Shown piece by piece: positions 45,644 to 56,424 of a stretch of DNA of 64,000 nucleotides. The notes beneath the pieces were generated by a model. It was not told where the DNA came from. It saw only the letters and a list, made by a program, of their open reading frames with translations, and ran no database searches. This DNA comes from Siphonodentalium dalli (lineage: Eukaryota > Mollusca > Scaphopoda > Gadilida > Siphonodentaliidae). How positions within the stretch are numbered: the first letter of the stretch is position 1; the number at the start of each line of letters is the position of its first letter. Made by a program: the position numbers and the translations under genes. The stretch spans positions 209,972,151 through 210,036,150 of the forward strand of contig CP136065.1 in NCBI GenBank assembly GCA_032622095.1, read 5' to 3'.

Positions 45644-45923
45644 TTAAATTACTGTTGCCTTTATAAACAACAGGTTAGTGCTACGCCCTATTTATCAAAT
45701 GTGTTTTATATAACCGATTCAATTTAATGATCGATAGATTATATAATTGTCCTAATAATGATACGATTGGTGATTTATGTTCAAATTTCAATAATTAACC
45801 TAATCAACAAAATAATAATAATATTAAAAACAGTGTATACATGTACATATTCACATATGATATAGATGATGAATGCTGGATGATTAGCTCAATCATCAGT
45901 CTGACTCAAGCACAGTACAATCC

Positions 45924-46177
45924 CAAGCCTTGAAATAGTGTGTCTGTCATCTGCAGAATGAGGTCCCCAGAGGGTGAATTTAGTGATGCTACCCCACATA
46001 GCGGGCTAGCATCACCAAATTCACCCTCTGGGGATCTCATTCTGATTACACCTGAGCAGAATGAGGTTCCCAGAGGGTGAATTTGGTGATGCTAGCCCGC
46101 TATGCAGGGTAGCATCACTAAATTCACCCTCTGGGGACCTCATTCTGCAAATGACAGACACACTATTTCAAGGCTTG
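45924..46177. mobile_element. hAT-like double-hairpin MITE (C3)
   Basis: TACAATCC at 45916-45923 and TACAATCT at 46178-46185. Both hairpins are intact, spaced by 'attacacctga'. Confidence 0.93.
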
Positions 46178-46581
46178 TACAATCTGACATAAACACCATC
46201 TCATTTCATTTCCATGAAGTCCCGAAAGTTTCATATACCAACTATGACACATTTGTTCACATCAGGGCTTGAAATGTTCTGAAATTTCTAATTGTCGTGG
46301 TGGACAGGCAGAATTATTTGCTACCTTCTCATCAAAATTTTGCCTGTGCATACCCTTTTGTGTCGAATGATAACATGAAAGATCAGATGATGTTATGATA
46401 TCATTCCATATCTATTTAATACTGCAAACATTATAACCATATTGTGAATTTTTCAGTTTATCTCCCAAAACAGTCAATAGTCTCAACCAAATAATTCCTT
46501 CTCATAACATTTTGGGGATGATGGTGGGTCTAGATAAATCCCAACAAATTGATCTAAAAACAACAAACCCAGTTTAAGGTA
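46178..46581. other. unassigned DNA
   Basis: Nothing recognised. Confidence 0.35.
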
Positions 46582-46784
46582 CAGCAATGCTCTAAATAAT
46601 CGACACCTTCACCACAGCAGAATTATGGGTAACCTTTCAGGATTTAGTCGGAAATATGTTTCATCGGAAAGCTCTCCCTGAGAGCTTTCCGATGAATGGC
46701 AACAAGCCATATTTCCGACTAAATCCTGAAAAGTTACCCATAATTCTGCTGTGGATAAGGAGTCGATTAATTAGAGCATTACTG
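46582..46784. mobile_element. palindromic TA MITE, family B (B6)
   Basis: TA at 46580-46581 and 46785-46786. The left arm has lost ~10 bases ('gcttgttgcc'), leaving an asymmetric stem. The end is CAGCAATGCTC with the complementary GAGCATTACTG. Confidence 0.9.
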
Positions 46785-46855
46785 TAGGTCACAAACTGGC
46801 ATAAATTAATCAGATAAAGCTCACAGGCACCATTATAATATACTTGTCACTCAGA

Positions 46856-47020
46856 TCATCAATCTGAGTCTATGTCTCCCATAGCAGATGAGACCATGCA
46901 GAATGAGGTCCCCAGAGGGTGAATTTGGTGATGCTAGCCCACTATGCGGGATATCATCACTAAATTCACCATCTGGGGGACCTCATTCTGCAAATGACAG
47001 GCACACTAAACTCAAGCTTG
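46856..47020. mobile_element. half of a family C element, large-spacer subtype (C5)
   Basis: One hairpin and the right end 'cacactaaactcaagcttgg' are preceded by spacer text ('gtctcccatagcagatgag') that matches the reverse complement of the spacer in C6 (52395-52440). Confidence 0.8.
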
Positions 47021-47972
47021 GTCCAAGTGTATGATTATAAAGACTGGTAGTAACACTATCTGAAGCAATGCTTGGCTCAAGACTTAGAGCTGCATGGGGG
47101 AACTTGAAAAAGATGATAATTATGTCAGAGACTGTCTAGCACATACTGTGTCTGAGGTTTAAGTCAGACTGCCCAATTATCAGATGAATGAAATGTTTTC
47201 ATTGCAATAAAGTTTTAGTTACCCCAAATTTTACTGTTAAAATTGTAGACGACATATGTTCTACCAGACAAATAGACTTATCATGAAAAACTTAATTGTC
47301 ATAAACCTAGGCGCAAATGACTGTAGATATTCGAATGGCAGTGTATTGGTTATGTTGATAAATTGAACCACTTGATCCTAAAGTTCTCATAATAACTGAA
47401 CTAAAGCTTTCTTTACTAAATATTCATTGACGACTAGTTCACATAAGAAATATTTCAGATAAAAAGTTCAACAAACAACCATAATTTGTTGAACTTACTA
47501 CCTCAACATTTCCCTCCAATAAATTGGACTCATTTTGCACTTTTATGATATCGGTCATCGGCTCATATTTCAGATGACGGATGATTCCATTGAAATTCTT
47601 CTTGACATTAAACACAGAAAAACAACCAAGTTAGATTTATATTTCTTTGCTCGGACATAATATTCTCCACAATTTAGCTCCCCAAGTCTCATTATCATGC
47701 CTACACCGGTCTCATTATCATGCCTACGCCGGTCTCATTATCATGCCTACGCCGGTTTGCAATCACACTCCATGGTTTGTTTTAACATAATCCTATACCA
47801 CTGTATATGCGTTATCAGATTATATTTCCAGTAACAAGTTAAATCTTTCAGTCAAGCTGACTGATATGGAGACTAATTCCAATGCATAATTATTTCAACT
47901 CTTGCTTCATTCCTCAGTTTATTTTCCATTAAATTTAGTTAAAGAATATCCCAGATTCTGTCTCTCTGTTAA
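47021..47972. other. mostly unassigned DNA; old fragment at 47405-47535
   Basis: 47405-47535 resembles the interior of element L (49.0-49.6 kb): 'actaaatattcattgacga', 'gttgaactta...caacatttccctccaa'. No gene. Confidence 0.4.
47684..47755. repeat. 23-bp tandem repeat, 3 copies
   Basis: Unit 'ggtctcattatcatgcctac' plus 'gcc' (first copy 'acc'). Confidence 0.95.
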
Positions 47973-48244
47973 CCCTTTCATGACGGGCACTGCGCTGGTG
48001 CAGCATTAAAGATCCTGTGCCAGTGCATTCTCTTATATATGCGAGTCTCCCCTAGGGATCCTCGCATAAATAAGAGAATGCACTGGCTTACAATGTCAAG
48101 GTAAATATTGTTAGGCCAATGTATTCTCTTATATATGCGAGGCTCCCTATGAGAGACTCGCATGTATAAGTTAATGCATGTATAAGTTAATGCATTGGCA
48201 CAGGGTTTTGGCAAAATTTCAGGAAGCTCCGGTCAAAGAGGGGT
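47973..48244. mobile_element. double-hairpin TTAA MITE, type E, reversed (E4)
   Basis: The left TTAA is at 47969-47972; the right end is decayed (ggggtttat). The CCAGTG-type hairpin comes first. The second hairpin's right arm has a 20-base duplication ('tgtataagttaatgca'). Confidence 0.85.
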
Positions 48245-48398
48245 TTATATGGAGTATTCTGGATCCCGAATTGCTGTGAAAGGACTCCAGAAGGTGATAG
48301 AAATTATTTCCGTCAAAGAACCCACACCTGGATTGTCACTGGATGACCATGTAATGATCGCATGCATTCAATGGTACATGTATGATGAATTAAATTAG
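48245..48398 (+). CDS. unrecognised coding-like fragment
   Basis: From just inside the right end of E4 a frame of ~49 codons (from ATG 48249) runs to TAG at 48396-48398. Its composition is protein-like (GLQKVIEIISVKEP, DDHVMIACIQWYMYDELN). It may be the last exon of a gene or of a transposon protein truncated by E4. No family was recognised. Confidence 0.25.
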
Positions 48399-48415
48399 AA
48401 TGTCCTATCTACCTA

Positions 48416-48839
48416 TTATACATATAATGTATATGGCACTGTAAACTGGCAAAAATGTGTCTTTCCCCAAGTCAATGTCCCCCTCGGTGTATATTTGTGC
48501 TCTTTTGACTCAACATTGTTCAATTTTGGAGCCAGTTGAACCAGAATACTCAAGTCACAATCTGCCCAGTGAGTCTGATCAACAGAGTCTGCGAGCGATG
48601 TGTTGTAAACCTTCACTGTGATCGCAACAATTTGCAGTAGATGTGTCAATAGCCGTAACTGAATCCAACTTGTGCAGTGGAAGTGTTGTAAACCCATCAC
48701 TTAGATCGTCCAAGTCTGCAATCGAAGTGTCGTTGTCATTGAAAGCTAAAAGTGGGAACGTCAGTCCACTGTCAAAGTGTTGCTGCATATATTCCATTGA
48801 AAACTGGGTTGTTTGCATAAAGAAGATGATACAACTCAT
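48416..48839 (-). pseudogene. frameshifted Asp/Ser-rich open frame with internal repeat
   Basis: Read on the minus strand, residues from ATG 48839 include DTSIADLDDLSDGFTTLPLH and then DTSTANCCDHSEG. After a one-base shift near 48605 the neighbouring frame continues with a third similar phrase, NTSLADSVDQ, and runs to a stop at 48416. A ~75-base unit repeated in the protein sense argues for past coding. The family is unknown. Confidence 0.3.
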
Positions 48840-48982
48840 AACAGGACGCTACCTACTTTTACGTTCTGCAGAATCTAACTTGATTTAATCAGTAGAATGT
48901 AAAGGATCCATTCATCCTTTCTATACTAAAGCATCATCGATGAGTAGTTATCCCATAGGAAATGTTGAGATAATAAGTTTAA

Positions 48983-49672
48983 CCCTTTCTATACTAAAGC
49001 ATCATCGATGAGTAGTTATCCCATAGGAAATAAGTTTAACCTTTTCTATACTAAAGCATCATCGATGAGTAGTTATCCCATAGGAAATGTTGAGATAATA
49101 AGTTTAACCCTTTACTCAACAAACCGGCCAAAAACGGCCAAATAAAGCTGCAACAGCCTAAATTATCTTGGGTCTGTCTCAATAAAACCATACAAATATG
49201 GATATCATTGGAACCGGCTCATTGACCACATTGTGATGGTTACAGTTATGCCCTGTGCCATTCTCTTATATATGCGAGTCGACCATAGGTCGCCTCGCAT
49301 ATATAAGAGAATGCATTGGCCTAAAAAAAATCTTTTTTTAACACTTTTTACCATTTGTTCTTACATTCTTTAACAATTTTATAATTTTTAATGTGTTAAG
49401 CCAATACATTCTCTTATATATGCGAGGCGACCTATGGTCGACTCGCATATATAAGAGAATGCATTGGCACATGGCCCTTCTGTTGGGTAAAGGGTTAACA
49501 TGTTGAACTTATTATCTAAACATTCCCCTCAAGAAATAGGGCTCCTTCTGCACTTTATATATCATCTGATTTTATCACATTAACATCCCTCCAAATCAAT
49601 AATAGATCATTACAATGTATACTTTTTAACTGACTGGGAGAATCCATTTAGTACAGAAAGGGTTAACCCTTC
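48983..49672. mobile_element. TTAA-type element L with triplicated left end and nested A5
   Basis: Left end CCCTTTCTATACTAAAGCAT after TTAA (48979-48982); right end 'ccatttagtacagaaaggg' before TTAA (49673-49676, shared with E5). The left ~60 bases occur three times in tandem (48916-49107). A5 sits in the middle. Confidence 0.6.
49108..49494. mobile_element. double-hairpin TTAA MITE, type A, reversed (A5)
   Basis: TTAA at 49104-49107 and 49495-49498. The first hairpin has lost four bases (aatg) of its left stem start ('gtgccattctc'). Confidence 0.9.
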
Positions 49673-49676
49673 GATG

Positions 49677-49933
49677 ACTGGAGCTTCCAGAAATTTTGCA
49701 AAAAGTCTTAAAAAGTTGCCAAAACTCTGTGTCAAGCATTCTCTTACATCTGATTGTCTCCAATAAGGAGCCTTGCATACACAAAAAAATACATTGACCT
49801 AACAATATTTACCTTGACATTGTAATCCAGAGCATTCTCTTATATATGCAAGATGAGAGACCCACATATATAAGAGAATGCACTGGCAAAGGATCTTTAA
49901 TGCTGCGCCAGCGCAGCTCCCGTCATGGAAGGG
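49677..49933. mobile_element. double-hairpin TTAA MITE, type E, decayed (E5)
   Basis: TTAA at 49673-49676 and 49934-49937. The first hairpin is eroded ('acatctgattgtctccaata'); the second has lost part of its loop. Confidence 0.8.
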
Positions 49934-49971
49934 TTAAAGGCTGGAAAATGGTGCCAACCAGCAAGCCTTGA

Positions 49972-50200
49972 AATATGGTGTCTGTCATTTGCAGAATGAG
50001 GTCCCCAGAGGGTAAATTTAGTGATGCTACCCCGCATAGCGGGCTAGCATCACCAAATTCACCCTCTGGTAACCTCATTCTGCTGAGGTGTAAGCAGAAT
50101 GAGGTCCCCAGAGGGTGAATTTGGTGATGCTAGCCCGCTATGCGGGGTAGCATCACTAAATTCACCCTCTGGGGACCTCATTCTGCAAATGACAGACACC
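49972..50200. mobile_element. hAT-like double-hairpin MITE, right end lost (C4)
   Basis: The left end CAAGCCTTGAAATATGGTGT and both hairpins are intact. The right end stops after 'gacagacacc', so the last ~18 bases and the duplication are missing. Confidence 0.88.
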
Positions 50201-50559
50201 TGTTTACTACACATCACTACAGCAGAATACTCTTTTGTAAGATAATATGCACACTCAGATGTTAAAAGTTCACCGATTCCAAGACACACTGGAATGCATG
50301 CAACACCTTAAGAATTCCAGGAAATTATATTCTCATCTGATATGCAGCTTTGTGCATTAGATCTCGTTGAAGAAAACACCTAGATCTGAGATAGTGGCAT
50401 GATTAATCGTCTTAGTTGAATGCTTTGATCTCTACCTGCCTTTCATCAGACTGGGAGGAACCCATTCCATGATTAATCACTTAAGTTGAGTAATAATCCA
50501 CCAAATCATAGTGCTGGTTTAACTCAGTCCATGGCTTTCATCATTCTAACCAGTCAGCC

Positions 50560-51150
50560 GGGTACTGTATAACATGAGTGTCTGTATCCTAAAACACACC
50601 ACATATATTAGCATCCGTCAACAGGTAGATGAGTTTCCATATCACTCATGTTTCTGGTTTGTCCACTATAACGATGAGTTTGCATAACGCATGATACAGA
50701 ACATGTCAGGATCGTCCACTATGATAGGGTTTCAATTTCCCATAATGCACCACTTGTCAGGATCATCCACTACAAGGTTGAGTTCCGTATCCTGTAATAC
50801 AACTCGTATGGCAGGATCGTCCACAACAACATTCAGTTTCAATGTCCCTTAATACACCAGCTTTACTAGTATTTATCTTTATCAGGATTAGCCATTATGC
50901 TGACGAGTTTCGATATCCCATAACACACTGCATATATCAGGTTCGGCTATTTCAACGTGTTGCCATATCCTTTAATACAGCAGTGACAGCACAGATATCA
51001 GGATCATTCACTGGGAATGATGAGTTTCCGTCTCCCATAATACACCACAAACATCAGGATTTCGAGAACTGTAACGTTGAGTTTCCGTATCCCATAACAC
51101 ACCACATACATCAGGATTTTGGCCGCTATAACAGTGAGTTTCCATATCCT
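50560..51150. repeat. degenerate ~60-bp minisatellite, about 9-10 copies
   Basis: Variants of 'catcaggatcntccactata' followed by 'acgntgagtttccntatccc' and 'ataatacaccac' recur every ~55-65 bases. The copies at 51020-51135 are the closest to each other. An open frame across it is a by-product. Confidence 0.8.
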
Positions 51151-51349
51151 GACCCACCTGAGAAAAGCACCTGATCCACAAGCTCGTTAGCCTGCACTCG
51201 TTTGCACCTGGACAGGTAGTTTTCTCCTGTCATACGTTGGTCTCCACTTGTATTTGAGTGTCACATTCTATCCAGTCTGCCATTGGAACTTTTTCCTGAC
51301 TATTGTGCATACAATTATGAACAGAAATGCCCTGTAAATATTGAAAAAC

Positions 51350-51469
51350 ATTTGTCAGTTTAAAGCCACACATGGTTCATACACCTATCTAAGGATGAAA
51401 TTTCATGACATTTGTCAGTTTAAAGCCACACATGGTTCATACACCTATCTAAGGATGAAATTTCATGAC
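51350..51469. repeat. 60-bp perfect duplication
   Basis: 'catttgtcagtttaaagcca' to 'atgaaatttcatga' is repeated twice without differences. Confidence 0.95.
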
Positions 51470-51971
51470 TTTTCAGAAATTTTCCAAGACCTCAAACAAT
51501 GAAATTCCATAACATTTCCAGACTTCGCTAGGCAGGATTTCAGTTAAATATATGATAAAACTTAAAAGGTTAATATCACAACTTGGTTTCAGTATCAATT
51601 AAAGACATATTATGGACTTGTTCGGGAGTGTCAAACTGATAAATTAACACGCAGACATAATGCCAACTGGTGGAATGTGGCATTCTACTAACATTGCAGA
51701 AAATCTCAAGCGAATCGACCATACCACTCCATAGAAATCAACGTCTAAACTACGCTCAATTGTAAATATTTACATCTCGATTCGGGACGCAACTATCAGC
51801 GATAAATTAATAATAACGATGTTGCCACAGAGAGTCACTGCATTTAGTTAATTTATAAGAATGACAGTGTGTGGTCATTTTGATATAATATTTGTAAAAA
51901 TAACTACTTTGAGCAAGATTATTCTCCATTTCTATTTTATTACCCTACGGGAGTGTTTCACATCACTTTAA
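51470..51971. other. unassigned DNA
   Basis: Nothing recognised. Confidence 0.35.
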
Positions 51972-52214
51972 CCCTTCGAGTGCCAGGTCGATTTTTGTAT
52001 CAACCCATATACCCTGTGCCAATGCATTCTCTTATATATGCGAGTCGACCATAGGTCGCCTCGCATATATAAGAGAATGCATTGGCCTAACAATTGTTTT
52101 TGTTTTTGTTTTTTTTACAATTTTTTACAATTTTAATAATTTATTCTTATATTCTTTAACAGACTTATTTTGTAGGTTTAGGGACGATGAGATCGGCCCC
52201 TGGCACTCAAAGGG
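51972..52214. mobile_element. single-hairpin TTAA MITE, type G (G2)
   Basis: TTAA at 51968-51971; the right end is 'ctggcactcaaagggtt' with a slightly altered TTAA. One hairpin (same sequence as type A) follows 'caacccatataccctgtgcc'; then half of the A/T spacer and 'gatcggcccctggcac'. Confidence 0.88.
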
Positions 52215-52277
52215 TTTTAAATTATAATCATCTACCAAAAGCGAACAGTGACATTGACATTTTAGTAATTTATAGGC

Positions 52278-52714
52278 CTGAGTTTAGTGTGCCCGTCGTT
52301 TGCAGAATGAGGTCTCCAGAGGGTGAATTTAGTGATGCTATCCTGCATAGTTGGCTAGCATCACCAAATTCACCCTCTGGGGACCTTATTCTGCATGGCC
52401 TCATCTGCTATGGGAGACATCGACTCAGATTGAAGTTTCATAATGGTGAATATTGTGATGTACACCCATTGGGAAACCTTGATTATGCAATGTGTCATCT
52501 GCCAATTTGGGTATACAGAGAAACTAAATTATAAACGAAATAGAAGTTTCTAAAGAAATTTTATAATAACGAAACTTTCCAGAGAAGATGAGGCCTAAGC
52601 AGAATGAGGTCCCCAGAGGGTGAATTTAGTGATGCTAGACCACTATGCGGGATAGCCTCACTAAATTCATCAACTGGGGACCTCATTCTGCAAATGACAG
52701 GCACACTAAACTCA
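52278..52714. mobile_element. family C element, large-spacer subtype (C6)
   Basis: Ends 'gagtttagtgtgcccgtc' and 'gacaggcacactaaactc'. Hairpins at 52303-52394 and 52599-52691 are separated by ~205 bases of unique spacer, much more than the ~15 bases in C1-C4. Confidence 0.85.
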
Positions 52715-53020
52715 TTCTTGCATGTGGGGAACCATTCCAAATAAGATATGATAGTAATTCTGACCTAATTAAGACATTCAAACCAGGCACAGCCACTTCT
52801 AATAAGTAGATTGATATTATATAAGTAGAGTGGTAAGAATGGTGAGGTAATGTAATTGTTGGTTAGATATTGGTGCTGCACAGTTGTATGGTGTCATCTT
52901 CCATGTTAGAGCCACCACCAGGTGCTAAACCTGCCAGTGATTGGGTGCTAATATCAGCTCAGATTCCGGTTTAGCCCTACCATTGAAATCAACCAGTGTA
53001 AACGAGAGATTTCTCCTTAA
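52715..53020. other. unassigned DNA
   Basis: Nothing recognised. Confidence 0.35.
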
Positions 53021-53404
53021 CCCTTTACCCAACAAAACGGCCAAATAAAGCTTCAACAGCCTAAAATATCTTCGGTCTGTCTCAATAGAACCATACAAAT
53101 ATGGATATCATTGGAACCGGCTCCTTGACCACATTGTGATAGTTACAGTTATGCCCTGTGCCAATGCATTCTCTTATATATGCGAGTCGACCATAGGTCG
53201 CCTCGCATATATAAGAAAATGCATTGGCCTAAAAAAAATCTTTTTTTAACACTTTTTACCAATTTTTCTTACATTCTTAACAATTTTATAATTTTTAATG
53301 TGTTAAGCCAATGCAAATTTCTCTTATATATGCGAGGCGACCTATGGTCGACTCGCATATATAAGAGAATGCATTGGCACAGGGCCCTTCTGTTGGGTAA
53401 AGGG
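53021..53404. mobile_element. double-hairpin TTAA MITE, type A, reversed (A6)
   Basis: TTAA at 53017-53020 and 53405-53408. Lacks ~16 bases after the left terminus relative to A3. The second hairpin has a two-base insertion (gcaaatttctc). Confidence 0.9.
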
Positions 53405-53446
53405 TTAAAGATGATGAATCTCCTCCAGGCTACAATTAAAACACAT

Positions 53447-53680
53447 TTAAAAAAAAAAAAAATTCAAAACTTCAAATACCTTTTTCTGTTTGTAAAAAAA
53501 AAACAATTTCAAAACTACAAATACCTTTTTCTGTTTGTAAAAAAAAATAATTTCAAAACTACAAATACCTTTATCTGTTTGTAAAAAAAAAAACAATTTC
53601 TAAACTTCAAATACCTTTTTCTGTTTGTAAAAAAAAAAAAAACAATTTCAAAACTACAAATACCTTTTTCTATTTGTCTA
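53447..53680. repeat. ~45-bp tandem repeat, 5 copies
   Basis: Unit 'ttcaaaactacaaatacctt' plus 'tttctgtttgt' and an A-run of varying length. Length differences are confined to the A-run. Confidence 0.95.
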
Positions 53681-53922
53681 TAAAGATATAATAAAAAGGT
53701 TTAAACAAATATCTGAAATGAAATGGCATTTTGCCTTGATGGCGAGTGTTAACAAGATAGAGTTCTCCCGCTTGCTAAGCTCCAAATGCACCTAAAGTTT
53801 ATGTTATAATATAAGAACGTAAAACTGTCCCAAAGGTTGTATGTATTACACCAAACAAAATTCAATATTAATTGATTGAAGCATTTCCAGATAGGTACCT
53901 TCGATTCATATTTATTAATTAA

Positions 53923-54160
53923 CCCTTTCAGTGCCAGGTCCGATTTTTGTATCAACCCATATACCCTGTGCCAATGCATTCTCTTATATATGCGAGTCGA
54001 CCATAGGTCGCCTCGCATATATAAGAGAATGCATTGGCTTAACCCTTTTTTTTTCTTCTTTTTTTTTTTATTACAATTTTAATAATTTATTCTTATATTC
54101 TTTAACAGACTTATTTTGTAGGTTTAGGGCCGATCAGATCGGCCCCTGGCACTCAAAGGG
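53923..54160. mobile_element. single-hairpin TTAA MITE, type G (G3)
   Basis: Perfect TTAA at 53919-53922 and 54161-54164. Ends CCCTTTCAGTGCCAGG and 'cctggcactcaaaggg'. Same build as G2. Confidence 0.92.
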
Positions 54161-54227
54161 TTAATACCCAGGAAACTATATAAAACTTGTTATAGGAAGC
54201 TTATGCTCCCTATGTTAAAGGAATTAA

Positions 54228-54488
54228 CCCTTCCATAACTGGAGCTTCCTGAAATTTTGCAATAACCCTGGGCCAATGCATTCTATTATATATTCGAGTC
54301 TCCCATAGGGAGCCTCGCATATATAAGAGAATACATTGGCCTAACAATATTTGCCTTGACCTTGTACATGTAAGCTAGTGCATTCTGTTATATATGCGAG
54401 GCCCCCTATGGGAGACTCTAATATATAAGAGAATGCATTGGCAAATGATCTTTAATGCTGCACCAGCGCAGCCACTGTCATGTAAGGG
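54228..54488. mobile_element. double-hairpin TTAA MITE, type E (E6)
   Basis: TTAA at 54224-54227 and 54489-54492. Both hairpins carry CTCCC/GGGAG loops. Confidence 0.9.
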
Positions 54489-55559
54489 TTAAACATTTCG
54501 GATGCAATTCACCCCTTGAATTGTTATAACATCAAGCATACATGTATCTAAACTTGAATACATGTTATAATTGGTCATTAAATAAAATTACACTCATCTG
54601 CTATTGGGCGGTGCAGCAAGATATAATTGTTTTAAGATTTGATATAAATTTAAATCAGCAGAGAATTCTAGTTGATAAAAGCCATTATAAGAAGCATGAA
54701 TGCTCATTTAACTGAAATTAACTCAAAAGTGTTACAGCAAGTTAGCCAAATAACTAAAGCAGTTAAAGCGTTAATCTTACAATCGAGTTAGAACTGAGAT
54801 ATATGGAGATCGATAAGTTTTAAAATATTGTCCTAGAAATATAAACAGCCATTCCGGCCGAGTAGAGAATTTAGTCTCGTGTTAACCTCTTCGCTGCTAT
54901 GATGTCCGTAACTATTACAGATGTAAAAGTGCATGCTGTGTGCTATATGGTCGGTAGATAATATGGACAATTGTAAACATATATAGTCCTTAATTGTTCA
55001 TCACCAATCCATTGAGTTGCAGAGGCCAAAGGATATATTTAATGAGAAAGAGACACAACAAGCAAAAAGATTCGAGATTGTAATGCTTATTATATTCTTT
55101 ATTTGTTCAGCACCCTTTATTTGTTCAACACACTTTATTTGTTCAAGGCCCTTTATTTGTTCAACACCCTTGTATCAGGTAAGCAAAATCATTACTTGTT
55201 AGTTATCGATACAATAATTGTGATTTGATTCTGATGAAAAACCATAAATTATTTACGAGATTAATATTATTCACCCTAAGGTGTCTGACCTGTTCGTGCC
55301 CTCTGGATATTTGGTCCTTAGTTGGAAAATCCAGTTTTATATTATGTTTTGCCGACGTCGAGTATTGTTCTCGATGTCTGAGTCAGTGTGTGAGAAATTA
55401 TTTAAACACCACGGCAAACAGAGAGTTTCGGTCTTGAAAACAATGTGAACACGGTTAGTTTTTATCACATCATATTTTGTAAGACACATTTTTAAGCTGA
55501 GCACAATGATGTCGATGTCAATGCAGGAACTTTTATTATTATGCTAATTAGAATATAAT
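54489..55559. other. unassigned DNA with an 18-bp tandem repeat
   Basis: At 55099-55170 'tttatttgttcaacaccc' repeats four times. It lies in an open stretch bounded by acceptor-like 'gttgcag' (55022) and donor-like 'cag|gtaagc' (55178). The encoded FICSTP repeats are probably incidental. Nothing else was recognised. Confidence 0.4.
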
Positions 55560-55960
55560 TATGATATTCATTTCGTGTTGAGCTTTTCAGTGTTAACTGT
55601 GATATAAACATGAGTGATGAGGGTGGTTAAACAAATTTGTCAACATGAGAAGACACATTTAAAATGGAACAATATATTTTCTTGAAAGTGTCCTTATATT
55701 CTTCTTCTTTTGTTGTGATAAGGAAATCAATATTAATTTTGTTTAACCCGAGCCATTTTGAGATTGTTTTTCCTAGCTAAAATGTGATTATGGGATAAAA
55801 AGGATCTGAAATTTGTCGCAATTCTATAGTAAATTTATTAACTTTGTCCATTAAATTTGATTCGAGCCTCACTAAAGCGCGTCTTCAATCAAATTTAGTG
55901 CATTCAGTTAACAAATTTCATACAGAATTTTGAATTTTGACTCATTAGAGATCCTCCATT
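55560..55960 (-). repeat. dispersed repeat with palindrome, copy F2
   Basis: Reverse complement match to 30540-30800 (shared 'cataatcacattttagc', 'ttccattttaaatgtgtctt'). It includes the same 'cgcaattctata' palindrome at 55813-55935. Confidence 0.65.
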
Positions 55961-55973
55961 TATGAGGGTATAA

Positions 55974-56424
55974 CCCCCCTCCCCCTGAATCCTGAATACC
56001 AGTTAATTTTGGGGGGTGAATCCTGAATACATGTTAAGAAATAATATATAATGCGATAAATGACATACAAATTGACTGTTTTAATATACCGGTTAATTCA
56101 AAGTTTGGAATTGGAACACAAATCAATATAGTTTCCGGACGCTTTCCGGTTAACGACCGAAGAGACGCCGGTCGCGTTATGAGGCCGTTATGATACGATT
56201 AATGATACTTTATGATGGCATGTTGGTCGAATATGCCCAAGAAGCTATTCTACCCACTCATTCATACAGATAACTAGCACAAAATATTATTTTGTGCCGT
56301 CAAAACCTGCATCCAATATGTTTTGCTTGAACTCGAATATCAGTTAATTTGGGGGTATGAATCCCGCGTACGGCTTCAAAACACCCTGAATCCCGAGTAC
56401 CGAAAAGGAGGGGGTGATACCCTC
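55974..56424. mobile_element. 451-bp element with GAGGGTATNACCCCC ends
   Basis: Left GAGGGTATAACCCCC and right GGGGGTGATACCCTC are inverted, flanked by ATTTAT on both sides (55968-55973 and 56425-56430). Second-level inverted text 'ctgaatcctgaatacc' / 'gaatcccgagtacc' is near both ends. Its superfamily is not clear. Confidence 0.7.
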
